Shown here: in pieces, positions 17,898-30,638 of the stretch
Numbering within the stretch: the first letter of the stretch is position 1
Layout of the letters: each line of letters opens with the position of its first letter
Assembly: GCA_942493335.1 (NCBI GenBank)
Contig: OW818693.1
Location: forward strand, 2,976,001 to 3,040,000
Source of the DNA: JAEWSN01 sp942493335
GTDB lineage: Bacteria > Bacillota > Clostridia > DSM-8532
DNA: 64,000 nucleotides
Direction: 5' to 3'
Notes under the pieces: generated by a model
Databases searched by the model: none
What the model was told of the DNA's origin: nothing
The model's input: only the letters and a program-made list of their open reading frames with translations
Program-made: the position numbers and the translations under genes

Positions 17898-17956
17898 GGT
17901 TCAATGACGGGTAGGCAGGCAGCAAAAGCGGCATCCCATCCGGTACGGGAGGTAAA

Positions 17957-18727
17957 ATGGCCAGGGTTATCGCAATCGCCAATCAGAAGGGCGGAGTCGG
18001 AAAAACAACGACAACCGTCAACTTGAGTGCCTGCTTGGCGGTCAAGGGGAAACGCGTCCTGACGATCGATATCGATCCGCAAGGAAACACGACCAGCGGA
18101 TTGGGCATCGACAAGACCGATGTTCGGGAATCCATCTATGATGTCATCATCAACGATGTCCCGCTTCAGGAGACGGTTCTTCCCACCAAGATCAAGACAC
18201 TGGGCATCTCCCCGTCCAACATCCACCTGGCAGGCGCCGAAGTGGAGCTTGTATCGGTCATTTCCCGGGAAATGCGGCTGAAAACAGCCATTGCAGTCCT
18301 GAAGAATCAATATGACTACATCCTGATTGATTGTCCGCCTTCTCTGGGATTGCTGACTGTAAATGCGCTGACCGCTGCGGATACCATCCTGGTTCCCATC
18401 CAGTGCGAATATTACGCGTTGGAAGGGTTGAGCCAGCTCATGAATACGGTCCGGATCGTGCAGAAACATCTGAATCCCGCACTGAAAGTGGAAGGCGTCG
18501 TGTTGACCATGTTTGATGCACGAACCAACCTTTCCATTCAGGTGGTGGAGGAAGTCAAAAAGTACTTTGGAAACCAGGTCTACCGCACCATCATTCCCCG
18601 GAATGTCAGGCTCAGTGAAGCGCCCAGTTTTGGTCTTCCCATCATTCTCTACGATGAAAAATCCCGCGGAGCCGAAAGCTACATGGAACTGGCGGATGAA
18701 GTCATCGTGACAGCGGAGGGACGTTGA
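17957..18727 (+). CDS. parA: Chromosome partitioning ATPase ParA (Soj)
   Basis: Walker-type ATPase that acts with ParB and parS in origin segregation and, in Bacillus, controls DnaA. The 256-residue protein has the deviant Walker A KGGVGKTTTT near residue 11, LTIDIDPQGN, and ILIDCPPSLGLLT. The C-terminus has YRTIIPRNVRLSEAPSFGLP, typical of Soj. GGGAGGTAAA precedes the ATG. It overlaps parB by one base. Confidence 0.97.
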   Translation: MARVIAIANQKGGVGKTTTTVNLSACLAVKGKRVLTIDIDPQGNTTSGLGIDKTDVRESIYDVIINDVPLQETVLPTKIKTLGISPSNIHLAGAEVELVSVISREMRLKTAIAVLKNQYDYILIDCPPSLGLLTVNALTAADTILVPIQCEYYALEGLSQLMNTVRIVQKHLNPALKVEGVVLTMFDARTNLSIQVVEEVKKYFGNQVYRTIIPRNVRLSEAPSFGLPIILYDEKSRGAESYMELADEVIVTAEGR

Positions 18728-19593
18728 TGAAGAAGACAATGAACAAAGGGCTTGGAAAAGGGCTTGAAGCCTTGCTTGCGTCCAGCAGTACGGAAGACGA
18801 GCAGAACAGTGTTCTGGATCTTTCCGTCCATCTGATTGATCCGGGTGAGGAGCAGCCCAGGAAGCAATTCGATCAGGAAAAGCTGGAAACGCTGGCGGAA
18901 TCCATCCGTGCCCACGGCGTTGTTCAGCCAGTCATTGTGCGGAAACAAGGAGACCGGTATGCGCTGGTTGCCGGGGAACGCCGGTGGCGTGCTTCCCGAT
19001 TGGCCGGGTTGAAGTCGATTCCTGCAATCGTGAAGGAATATTCATCACGGGATGTCATGGAAATCGCCCTGATCGAAAACCTTCAGCGGGAGGATCTGAA
19101 TCCGATCGAAGAAGGGGAAGCCTTTCAGCGCTTGATGAATGATTATGGAATGACGCAGGAAGATGTCGCCAAAGTGGTGGGAAGAAGCCGTTCAGCCGTT
19201 GCGAATACAGTCCGGATGCTTTCCCTTCCGACGAAGATTCGCTCCTTTCTGATCGATGGAAGTCTGACCAGTGGCCATGCACGCGCGCTCGTTGCGATTG
19301 CGGAAGAGGAGCGGCAGCTCTGGCTTGCGGATCAGATTCGCAGCCGTCAGCTCAACGTTCGAGAGACGGAGCAATTGGTCCAGCGGGAAGAAACCGCAAA
19401 AACGAAACAGGTCAGTGACAAGAAGAAAAAAGAAGTCAAGGGACAAGCAGAGCTTGATGATTTACGGGATCAGCTTCGCAGCATCATGGGGACGCAAGTT
19501 GAAATTGTTGGTAGTCCGGTTCGGGGTAAAATTCAGATCTCGTATTTTTCCGCAGAGGAATTGGAGAGGTTGTCCGACATATTGTTAAAATAA
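18727..19593 (+). CDS. parB: Chromosome partitioning protein ParB (Spo0J)
   Basis: CTP-dependent clamp that loads at parS. The 288-residue product begins KKTMNKGLGKGLEALLAS, then the ParB/Srx domain with GEEQPRKQFDQ and LVAGERRWRAS, the CTP-site motif ENLQREDLNPIEE, and an HTH segment (MTQEDVAKVVGRSRSAVANT). The ATG at 18727 has GGAGGG six bases upstream and overlaps the parA stop; a TTG one codon earlier is too close to it. The three parS sites upstream are its expected targets. Confidence 0.97.
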   Translation: MKKTMNKGLGKGLEALLASSSTEDEQNSVLDLSVHLIDPGEEQPRKQFDQEKLETLAESIRAHGVVQPVIVRKQGDRYALVAGERRWRASRLAGLKSIPAIVKEYSSRDVMEIALIENLQREDLNPIEEGEAFQRLMNDYGMTQEDVAKVVGRSRSAVANTVRMLSLPTKIRSFLIDGSLTSGHARALVAIAEEERQLWLADQIRSRQLNVRETEQLVQREETAKTKQVSDKKKKEVKGQAELDDLRDQLRSIMGTQVEIVGSPVRGKIQISYFSAEELERLSDILLK

Positions 19594-19803
19594 GGAAATT
19601 TTACGACGCGCTATCAGCGCTTCTGATCCATTGTATGGGTATTGGTCATAAAAGATGACCTGAAAACACAAAAATGGCTGAAAATCGAAAATAGACCCCA
19701 TGATCGGGAAATCCGATTTTATCGTTTTCTTTTTCCAGTTAGGTTGGCGTTGTCGCTTCATCGGAAGAAAAGAAGACGAGAGAAATATCTTGGAGGAATG
19801 CCA

Positions 19804-20280
19804 ATGCGTAATTACCTGTTGCTTGTGATCGGAATTGGTATATTGTTTCTGATTCTGATCATCGTTCTCTTTGTGTTGCTCCTTTCCATGCGTGCAAAGT
19901 ACCATCGCTTCATGAAGGGCTTGGGGAATTCGGATGTGGAAAACTTGATGCACAGCTATGTCGAGGAACTTCAACAGCTGCGGTCCCATGTGGATACGAA
20001 GACTGAACCTCGAATTTCTGCCATCGAGGCCAAGATGCCGACGGTATTGCGTAATGTTGGCATGATCAGCTACAATGCCTTTGAAAATATGGGGAATTGC
20101 ATGAGCTTTTCTGTTGCCGCGCTGGATGACGGAAAGAACGGCTTTATCCTGACCGGTATATACGGAAGGGATTCCTCTTATGTATATGCGAAGGATATCA
20201 AGGCGGGGGTGCCAGGCAAGGAACTTTCCAAAGAGGAAAAGGAATCTCTGCGCATGGCCCTGGAAGGAAACCGATCTTGA
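19804..20280 (+). CDS. DUF4446 membrane-anchored protein
   Basis: Uncharacterised DUF4446 protein, 158 residues. One N-terminal transmembrane helix (about residues 3-28) is followed by a short coiled region and a soluble domain with RNVGMISYNAFENMGNCMSF and FILTGIYGRDSSYVYAK, typical of the family. ATG 19804 has GGAGG at 7-nt spacing; the in-frame ATG at 19798 is too close to it. The family is recurrently found between parB and serS in Clostridia, which supports the call, but its function is unknown. Confidence 0.88.
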   Translation: MRNYLLLVIGIGILFLILIIVLFVLLLSMRAKYHRFMKGLGNSDVENLMHSYVEELQQLRSHVDTKTEPRISAIEAKMPTVLRNVGMISYNAFENMGNCMSFSVAALDDGKNGFILTGIYGRDSSYVYAKDIKAGVPGKELSKEEKESLRMALEGNRS

Positions 20281-20363
20281 TGCGGGCGACGCTGCCCGCA
20301 ATCTATTGCTATCAGACAGCATACTCACGGCTTGAAGGCCGGAAACAATAGGAGGATATGACC

Positions 20364-21647
20364 ATGCTTGATATCGTAAGAATTCGCAACAACCCCGAAG
20401 AAGTTCGCACGGCCCTGGGCAAACGACTCATCGATGTCGACTTCAAGGAGCTGCTCGAGTGGGATATTGCCCGCCGCAGCCTCATCACCGGCATGGAGGA
20501 ATTGAAGGCGAAAAAGAACAAGGTCTCCGCAGAAATCCCGCAGCTGAAGAAACAAGGTGTGGATATTTCAACCGTTCAGGCGGAAATGAAGGAGATCGGT
20601 GAAACCATCCGGGTCCAGGAAGAGGAGCTCCGTGTGCTGGATGCGAAAATCCAGGACTTTGTCGGGGGTCTTCCCAACATTCCTGCGGAAGATGTCGTGG
20701 CTGGCGGCAAGGAAAACAATCAGGTTGTCCGCATGTTCGGGAAAAAGCCTGCGTTCGATTTCGAACCGAAACATCACGTCGACCTTGTCACTTCGTTGGG
20801 GCTCATCGATTATGAGCGCGGCGTAAAAATCGGCGGCAGCGGTTTCTGGGTCTACACCGGAGATGGAGCCTTGCTGGAATGGGCGCTTTTGAACTACTTC
20901 ATCGAGGAACATGTGAAGGATGGGTACCGCTTCATGCTCCCTCCCCACATTCTCAACTGGGAGTCCGGTTATACGGCAGGTCAGTTCCCGAAGTTCGAGG
21001 AGGATGTGTTCCGCCTCGAAGGCGGGGAGGAAGGCAAGCTGCAGTTCATCCTGCCGACGGCCGAAACAGCGCTCATCAACTATCACCGGGACGAGATCAT
21101 CACGGAAGAGGATCTGCCGAAGAAGTACTTTGCGTATACGCCCTGCTACCGCAAGGAAGCGGGGAGCTATCGGGCCGAGGAACGCGGCATGATTCGTGGC
21201 CATCAGTTCAACAAGGTCGAAATGTTCCAGTACACGACGCCTGAGAACTCCGAAGCTGCGCTCGAAGAGCTGGTGGGCAAGGCGGAACGCCTGGTTCAGG
21301 GGCTCGGTCTTCATCATCAGGTCAGCAAGCTTGCTGCACAGGATGTCAGTGCCGGCATGGGGAAAACCTATGATATCGAGATATGGATTCCCAGCATGAA
21401 CATCTACAAGGAAGTCAGTTCCTGCTCCAATGCATACGATTATCAGGCCCGCCGGGGAAACATCCGTTATCGCCGCAAGGATACGAAAAAGACCGAACTG
21501 CTGCATACCCTCAATGCCTCGGGATTGGCCACCAGCCGTGTGTTGCCCGCGATTGTGGAACAGTTCCAGCAGGCGGACGGCAGTGTATTGGTGCCGGAAG
21601 TCCTTCGCAAATGGGTTGGCAAGGATCGCCTTCTGCCTGTTCGCTGA
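20364..21647 (+). CDS. serS: Seryl-tRNA synthetase
   Basis: Class II aminoacyl-tRNA synthetase that charges tRNA-Ser. The 427-residue protein starts MLDIVRIRNNPEEV, has the N-terminal antiparallel coiled-coil arm (about residues 30-105), motif 2 with CYRKEAGSYRAEERGMIRGH and NKVEMFQY, and motif 3 near the C-terminus (HTLNASGLATSRVLPAIVEQ). ATG 20364 sits 8 bases after GGAGG; the ATG at 20358 is only 2 bases away. The 77-bp upstream spacer is too short for a T-box riboswitch. Confidence 0.97.
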   Translation: MLDIVRIRNNPEEVRTALGKRLIDVDFKELLEWDIARRSLITGMEELKAKKNKVSAEIPQLKKQGVDISTVQAEMKEIGETIRVQEEELRVLDAKIQDFVGGLPNIPAEDVVAGGKENNQVVRMFGKKPAFDFEPKHHVDLVTSLGLIDYERGVKIGGSGFWVYTGDGALLEWALLNYFIEEHVKDGYRFMLPPHILNWESGYTAGQFPKFEEDVFRLEGGEEGKLQFILPTAETALINYHRDEIITEEDLPKKYFAYTPCYRKEAGSYRAEERGMIRGHQFNKVEMFQYTTPENSEAALEELVGKAERLVQGLGLHHQVSKLAAQDVSAGMGKTYDIEIWIPSMNIYKEVSSCSNAYDYQARRGNIRYRRKDTKKTELLHTLNASGLATSRVLPAIVEQFQQADGSVLVPEVLRKWVGKDRLLPVR

Positions 21648-21965
21648 ACCTTTTCCGAGGACCGATGCAGCCGGGTGACAAGGCATTGTCAGATGTCATG
21701 CCGTCGGAAGAAGGGATGCCGGAAGGTACGCAACCGGACGATCATCAGTCGGAAGACTGGCAGACTGAACAGACGATTCTGCTGAAGGATAGAGCCGTGC
21801 AAAGGCGGAAAAAAGGGGACAACCCTGCTTTTCCGCCTTTCCGTTGCGCTTCGGGCGATGATGCCGCAATCCTCTCATCAGGGTACGAGCCAAATCCCTG
21901 CATATATCTGTCACAATGCGCAGATACCCTGTGGTGCATGCTTGTGACTCACACTGGAGGACAGA
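21648..21965. other. Spacer with a hairpin after serS
   Basis: No convincing gene is seen in this 318-bp spacer. A perfect 12-bp inverted repeat, AAAGGCGGAAAA at 21801-21812 and TTTTCCGCCTTT at 21829-21840, has a loop that can pair GGG with CCC. The T-rich arm makes it a plausible terminator for serS, though no long T-tract follows. Confidence 0.5.
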
Positions 21966-23210
21966 ATGCCGCATCGCAACAACAATCCATCGAAAAAGGG
22001 GCGGACGACCTATTCCTGGTTTATCTGGAGTGGTGTGATGAGTGCGATCGTCGGATCCCTTTTCGCACCTTTTTCCGTCAAATTCCTCGAGCGGATCGGG
22101 GGAAGCGAATTCCACATCTCCCTGCTTAATTCCCTCCCCGGCCTTCTCGGTGTCGCGGTGAGCCTCCCCGGGGCCTTGTGGATTGCCGGGAACAGAGGAA
22201 AGAATCTGAAGACGCTGACTGCAGAGTTTACATTGATCAGCCGTCTGATGGTGCTCCTGTTGATTCCGCTTGTCTGGCTGTCGCCGGCGTGGGCTCCACT
22301 GAGCTGTGTTTTGTTGCTCGCCCTGAAGAATATACCGGAATCCATCTCGCAGACGGCTTTTCAAGGACTTACAGGAGACTTGTTCAACCCGGACGAACGG
22401 TCAACCGCCATCTCGCAGCGTAGCCGGTACAGCGTGCCAGCGACAATGGTCATTTCCCTGTTGTCCGGGATCATCCTGCGCGAACTGCCGGGCTCCGACG
22501 AACAGCGTTTGAGCATTTATCAGATATTCTTTATCCTGGCAGCGATCTTCGGTGTGCTGGAAGTTGTCTGCATGAGCCGGATGCGGGAAGTAGAACATCA
22601 TGCGGACGACCTTCCGCCCTGGCATGACATCATGCGGCAGGTAACCGGAAACAAACCTTACTGGCGCTATGTTGCCTGTTCCCTTGTCTTTTATTTCAGT
22701 TGGCAGATGGGCTGGCCACTGTTCAGCATCTTCCAGGTCATGCATCTGGGTGCGGATGAACTCTGGTTGAGCATCATTGGCGTTCTGAGTTCCATCGGGA
22801 TGTTCATCGGGTATCGGTTCTGGAACAATGTCATCAAGCGGTATGGAAATGGCCGCACAGCAGTATATGCAACACTGGGCATGTCATTGAATCCCCTGTT
22901 GATGATCGCTTTTCCCAATCTGTACTGGGTGGCGGGCATCAATGTTCTGATTGGCTTTTTTACAGCCGGTACGGCTACGGTTCTGCTGAATGCCCTTCTT
23001 GAAGTGACCCCACAGGCGCATCGCGTTGTATATGTGGGTACCTACAACACGTTGATCAACATCAGTCTGGCCATTTCGCCGATTGTCATGTTCGGTATCC
23101 TGAGTGCGATTGGCATGGTGCCCTCCATGTTTGTTGTCAGTGCCTGCCGATTGGCAGGGTGTATGACCTTCCTGGTATATGCCCGGAAACCTGTACCTAT
23201 GATAAAATAG
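21966..23210 (+). CDS. Major facilitator superfamily transporter
   Basis: Predicted polytopic membrane transporter, 414 residues with about 11-12 hydrophobic segments. The early RIGGSEFHISLLNSLPGLLG and the mid-protein segments fit the MFS efflux/permease fold. An internal QGLTGDLFNPDERSTAISQR corresponds to the loop region typical of MFS proteins. GGAGG precedes the ATG. It lies 33 bp before the DUF4236 gene and may be co-transcribed. Substrate cannot be inferred from sequence. Confidence 0.85.
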   Translation: MPHRNNNPSKKGRTTYSWFIWSGVMSAIVGSLFAPFSVKFLERIGGSEFHISLLNSLPGLLGVAVSLPGALWIAGNRGKNLKTLTAEFTLISRLMVLLLIPLVWLSPAWAPLSCVLLLALKNIPESISQTAFQGLTGDLFNPDERSTAISQRSRYSVPATMVISLLSGIILRELPGSDEQRLSIYQIFFILAAIFGVLEVVCMSRMREVEHHADDLPPWHDIMRQVTGNKPYWRYVACSLVFYFSWQMGWPLFSIFQVMHLGADELWLSIIGVLSSIGMFIGYRFWNNVIKRYGNGRTAVYATLGMSLNPLLMIAFPNLYWVAGINVLIGFFTAGTATVLLNALLEVTPQAHRVVYVGTYNTLINISLAISPIVMFGILSAIGMVPSMFVVSACRLAGCMTFLVYARKPVPMIK

Positions 23211-23243
23211 AATAGAGAAAAGCGGATCCGCGGAGGTCATACG

Positions 23244-24020
23244 ATGGGACTCAATTTCCGTAAAAGCCTTTCCATAGGGAAACTGTTCCGGTTGAACTTT
23301 TCCAAACGTGGGGTGGGTATCTCAGCCGGTGTGAAAGGTGCGCGGATCAGCCTTAACAAGCAAGGGGTTCGGGAGACGGTCTCTCTTCCGGGGACGGGCC
23401 TTTCCTGGTCGGAACGGCAGTCATTCAAGAAACGGGCGTCATCGGGAGCTCCGACAGCGGGTGCCGAGGCGGATCCCATGGCGGGTGCGTCTGCGGCAGC
23501 GACGAAAAAGCGAAAGGGGAATCTGCGGTCCCTTTTGTGGGTGGCGCTGGTGGCAGGTGCGTTTCTCCTCTATCGGAGCGGTGCGCTGGATCCTGTACTG
23601 GCCCGTATCGGGGAAGTATTCACGGGGAAGGGGACAACGCTTTCGGCCTCGGCAACACCGGGGGTATCCGCGGTATCGTCGTCTATTGGGGCTTCTGCGG
23701 TGGCTTCGGATGTGGCGACTGCAACGCCCGCGGTTGCTGGGAAACCAGCCGCAACCGGTAAGGACTCCGCGACAGAAAGCAATGCTTCGGGTAGTGGATC
23801 CAGCAGCAATGCAGCATCCGGAACAGGGGTGCTACAGATGAAAGACGGGAAGGTCACTTTGTCAGCAGACACGCTTTTTGTCGCAAGCAAGACAGGCACA
23901 AAGTTTCACAAACCGGATTGTCGTACTGTTGGGAGCATGAGTGTCAAGAATCTGGTTCAATATGCGACAAGGGAACAGGCGGCGGCAGCAAAGGATCCTT
24001 GTTCCATCTGCAATCCCTGA
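23244..24020 (+). CDS. DUF4236 membrane protein with C-terminal Cys/His domain
   Basis: A 258-residue protein of mixed architecture. Residues 1-60 match the DUF4236 pattern (GLNFRKSLSIGKLFRLNFSK, then GVGISAGVKGARISLN and GTGLSW). A transmembrane helix follows (about 95-112), then a long Ser/Ala/Thr-rich linker, and a C-terminal domain with FHKPDCRTVG and DPCSICNP, resembling the short Cys/His motif found at the end of some secreted nuclease-like proteins. The two cysteine clusters could bind metal or form a disulfide. Function is unknown. GGAGG precedes the ATG. Confidence 0.75.
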   Translation: MGLNFRKSLSIGKLFRLNFSKRGVGISAGVKGARISLNKQGVRETVSLPGTGLSWSERQSFKKRASSGAPTAGAEADPMAGASAAATKKRKGNLRSLLWVALVAGAFLLYRSGALDPVLARIGEVFTGKGTTLSASATPGVSAVSSSIGASAVASDVATATPAVAGKPAATGKDSATESNASGSGSSSNAASGTGVLQMKDGKVTLSADTLFVASKTGTKFHKPDCRTVGSMSVKNLVQYATREQAAAAKDPCSICNP

Positions 24021-24086
24021 TCCATGATGTGCCATTCGTAGGGAAAACATCCAGAATCTTTATGTGAAGCATCTTTTACGGTTCTA

Positions 24087-24121
24087 CATATGGACATCTC
24101 CGGGGATGTGATATCCATATG
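24087..24121. repeat. Inverted repeat upstream of the first rRNA operon
   Basis: CATATGGA (24087-24094) and TCCATATG (24114-24121) form a perfect 8-bp inverted repeat with a nested CATC/GATG pair. It ends 63 bp before the first rrn promoter. Confidence 0.6.
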
Positions 24122-24144
24122 CAGTAGGGTGAAATACATATTTC

Positions 24145-24173
24145 AAAAAGCGCTGAAAAAGGCGCTTTTTCTT
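24145..24173 (+). terminator. Terminator upstream of the first rRNA operon
   Basis: AAAAAGCGC (24145-24153) and GCGCTTTTT (24162-24170) form a 9-bp stem running into a T-rich tail. It ends transcription from the DUF4236 side and may work in both directions. Confidence 0.75.
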
Positions 24174-24184
24174 TGCAAACAGGG

Positions 24185-24430
24185 TTGACGCACTCCCCCT
24201 CGGATGGTATTATAACTGAGCGCCTCCGAAAACGGCGAAACGCGAATCGGGCAACCGGTTCGGTCGGGATTCGAAACCTGCTTCCCGCAAGGGACGGACA
24301 AGAATTCCGGGTCATCCGGAAGGTCGGGAAAAGCCAATCGAAATCGGACGGAAACGAACGAAACGAGCGGCTGGAACCGAAAAGAAGATGAAAATAACCG
24401 CTTGACACGAAGACGCGAACCTGATAAACT
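24185..24430 (+). promoter_or_regulatory. Tandem P1 and P2 promoters of rRNA operon 1
   Basis: P1 is TTGACG (24185-24190), 17 bp, TATTAT (24208-24213). P2 is TTGACA (24402-24407), 17 bp, TAAACT (24425-24430). Two promoters about 217 bp apart are usual for growth-regulated rRNA operons. The leader after P2 holds several small hairpins and a boxA-like TGCTTTTTAGCA at 24584-24595. Confidence 0.8.
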
Positions 24431-24741
24431 ATGTAAGCTGCCTCCGACACGGAGCACGAAACGCTGAAAGGCGACGGGCACCAAAGTGGCTGGCAGACCG
24501 GGAAACCGGGTTGGACATTGAAATTTGAATATCGTATGAGCATAACAGTCCACAAAGACTGTTGTGAGGAACTCGTTGAAACGTGCTTTTTAGCACATGT
24601 CATTCCGCAAGTCGGAATGGCCGTTGCTTCACTAGTTGAAGTAACAATTTGAGTAATTCAACCTACCGAACTTGTTCGGTAGGAAGCGGATTTATGAAAA
24701 ACGCAAAACGTTTTTTCTGCAAGGAAAAACGCTCAAGCATT

Positions 24742-26292
<1,551 letters not shown>

Positions 26293-26427
26293 AGCATCGA
26301 GTGGTGATGAATCATTCGACACTTCTATGGTCGGTCGAGTTCCTAATCTCAAGCATCGCAAGATGCAAGAAGTCTCATACGATATTCAATTTTGAGTGGC
26401 CAATCGGCAACTCAACGCCGCAAGTTC

Positions 26428-26503
26428 GGGGGTATAGCTCAGTTGGGAGAGCACCTGCCTTGCAAGCAGGGGGTCATGAGTTCGAATCTCATTATCTCCA
26501 CCA
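26428..26503 (+). tRNA. tRNA-Ala (anticodon TGC)
   Basis: A 76-nt tRNA in the 16S-23S spacer, starting GGGGGTATAGCTCAGTTGGG, with the anticodon loop CTTGCAA giving TGC, the T loop GTTCGAATC, and an encoded CCA end. The acceptor stem closes with two G-U pairs. It is absent from the spacer of the second operon. Confidence 0.97.
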
Positions 26504-26731
26504 CCTTCGCAAGAAGGTAAAAGAAGGCGTCGCACCTTGAAAACCGTATAACGATGAAGATTTTCTGCAATGAATGATGTACAGTACATCATTGTGCAGT
26601 CCTGTGTTTCCGATACAGGCTGCAGCATAGAACTTCCCTCCGGAAACGGAGCGGAAGGGGACATGTATGGCGGACTTGGCTGAAATGCCTTGTCATCTAG
26701 TACCCATGCATGTCGACGAGAACTCACTTTA

Positions 26732-29643
<2,912 letters not shown>

Positions 29644-29934
29644 AGTTTTTGCAGGGCAAAAACGTTGCGCGGCAGCAACTTGCGAAAGCAAGATGCGAGA
29701 GCGCCGAATTCCGCCAGCAAAACAACTAGGCACATAAAAAGTTCTCGGAAAAGCATTGCAGAAATAACCGCTTGCTTCTACATGAAGGATTGCGGGGACC
29801 ATTCAACTGTAACCATTTGAATGGCGGAAAAATCGTTATACGGCTTTGAGGGTGCGAATCCACAGAATCCGGAAGTCCTGCGCAAGTTGGGCGAAAGGAG
29901 ACAGCGGATCCAACCTCATTGACAATTGCATAAA

Positions 29935-30053
<119 letters not shown>

Positions 30054-30060
30054 TTTATAT

Positions 30061-30095
30061 CAAGACCCTGAGTGAATAACTCGGGGTCTTGTTTT
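30061..30095 (+). terminator. Terminator of rRNA operon 1
   Basis: CAAGACCCTGAG and CTCGGGGTCTTG pair (one G-T) around a short loop and are followed by TTTTC, directly after 5S. Confidence 0.9.
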
Positions 30096-30260
30096 CGTTC
30101 TCCGGAAAATTGCCTTCTCATGGGTAGTGCCTTATCAGCGGTGCTAGCCAAGGTATCAGAAGGCCAGGTGAATCCTCGCGGAACCATTCCTGGATCCAAT
30201 ACAGAATGAAGAGCGGTATTCAACCAGGTGTGAACTGGAATTCTCGTATATATATGACAC

Positions 30261-30331
30261 ACACGTGTGCATAATATAGCAACACGTGTTAAATAAAAGT
30301 AGACACGTGTTTATATTGTGTTGACACGTGT
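30261..30331. promoter_or_regulatory. Four ACACGTGT palindromes with exact 21-bp period (putative operator array)
   Basis: The palindrome ACACGTGT occurs at 30261-30268, 30282-30289, 30303-30310 and 30324-30331; start-to-start distance is exactly 21 bp each time, two helical turns, so all sites face the same side of DNA. The last copy overlaps TTGACA (30321-30326), a possible -35 whose best -10, TTGAAT, is 18 bp on. It lies about 310 bp upstream of the sugar-binding lipoprotein gene. Regulator unknown. The whole spacer 30124-30638 shows no convincing gene; a 60-codon frame at 30318-30500 has no ribosome binding site. Confidence 0.75.
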
Positions 30332-30638
30332 TCACAAGATGTGGTTGAATAAGGTTGTCAAAACTATGAATCCTCTTTCCAACGTTGTCATCAATCGGAT
30401 GAAAACGTCAGTCAACGGCTCAACCCAACAAAAAGAAATCGGAAGAGCGCGTCCCTTCCACCGACGAGGTTCTGTACGTGATAGCCTTCGAAGCGAATGA
30501 ACACGATTTCAGGATCGAATCTCTTACCGTACAACACGGATCCACCCTCAATGACGCCTATATCAGCCGTTCTTTATCCATGACTGGATACATATGTTCC
30601 GGCCATGGGAGAGATAAAACATGAAGGAGGAACGATTC

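Noticed and set aside
20281..20363. Possible T-box leader before serS
   Set aside because: The spacer is only about 80 bp and shows only a small GC hairpin; no T-box motif.
21665..21965. Possible small gene after serS beginning with an ATG near 21665
   Set aside because: No strong ribosome binding site, no family features, and the frame runs through the hairpin and into the MFS gene.
30318..30500. A 60-codon frame next to the ACACGTGT array
   Set aside because: No ribosome binding site and no recognisable similarity; it overlaps the regulatory region.
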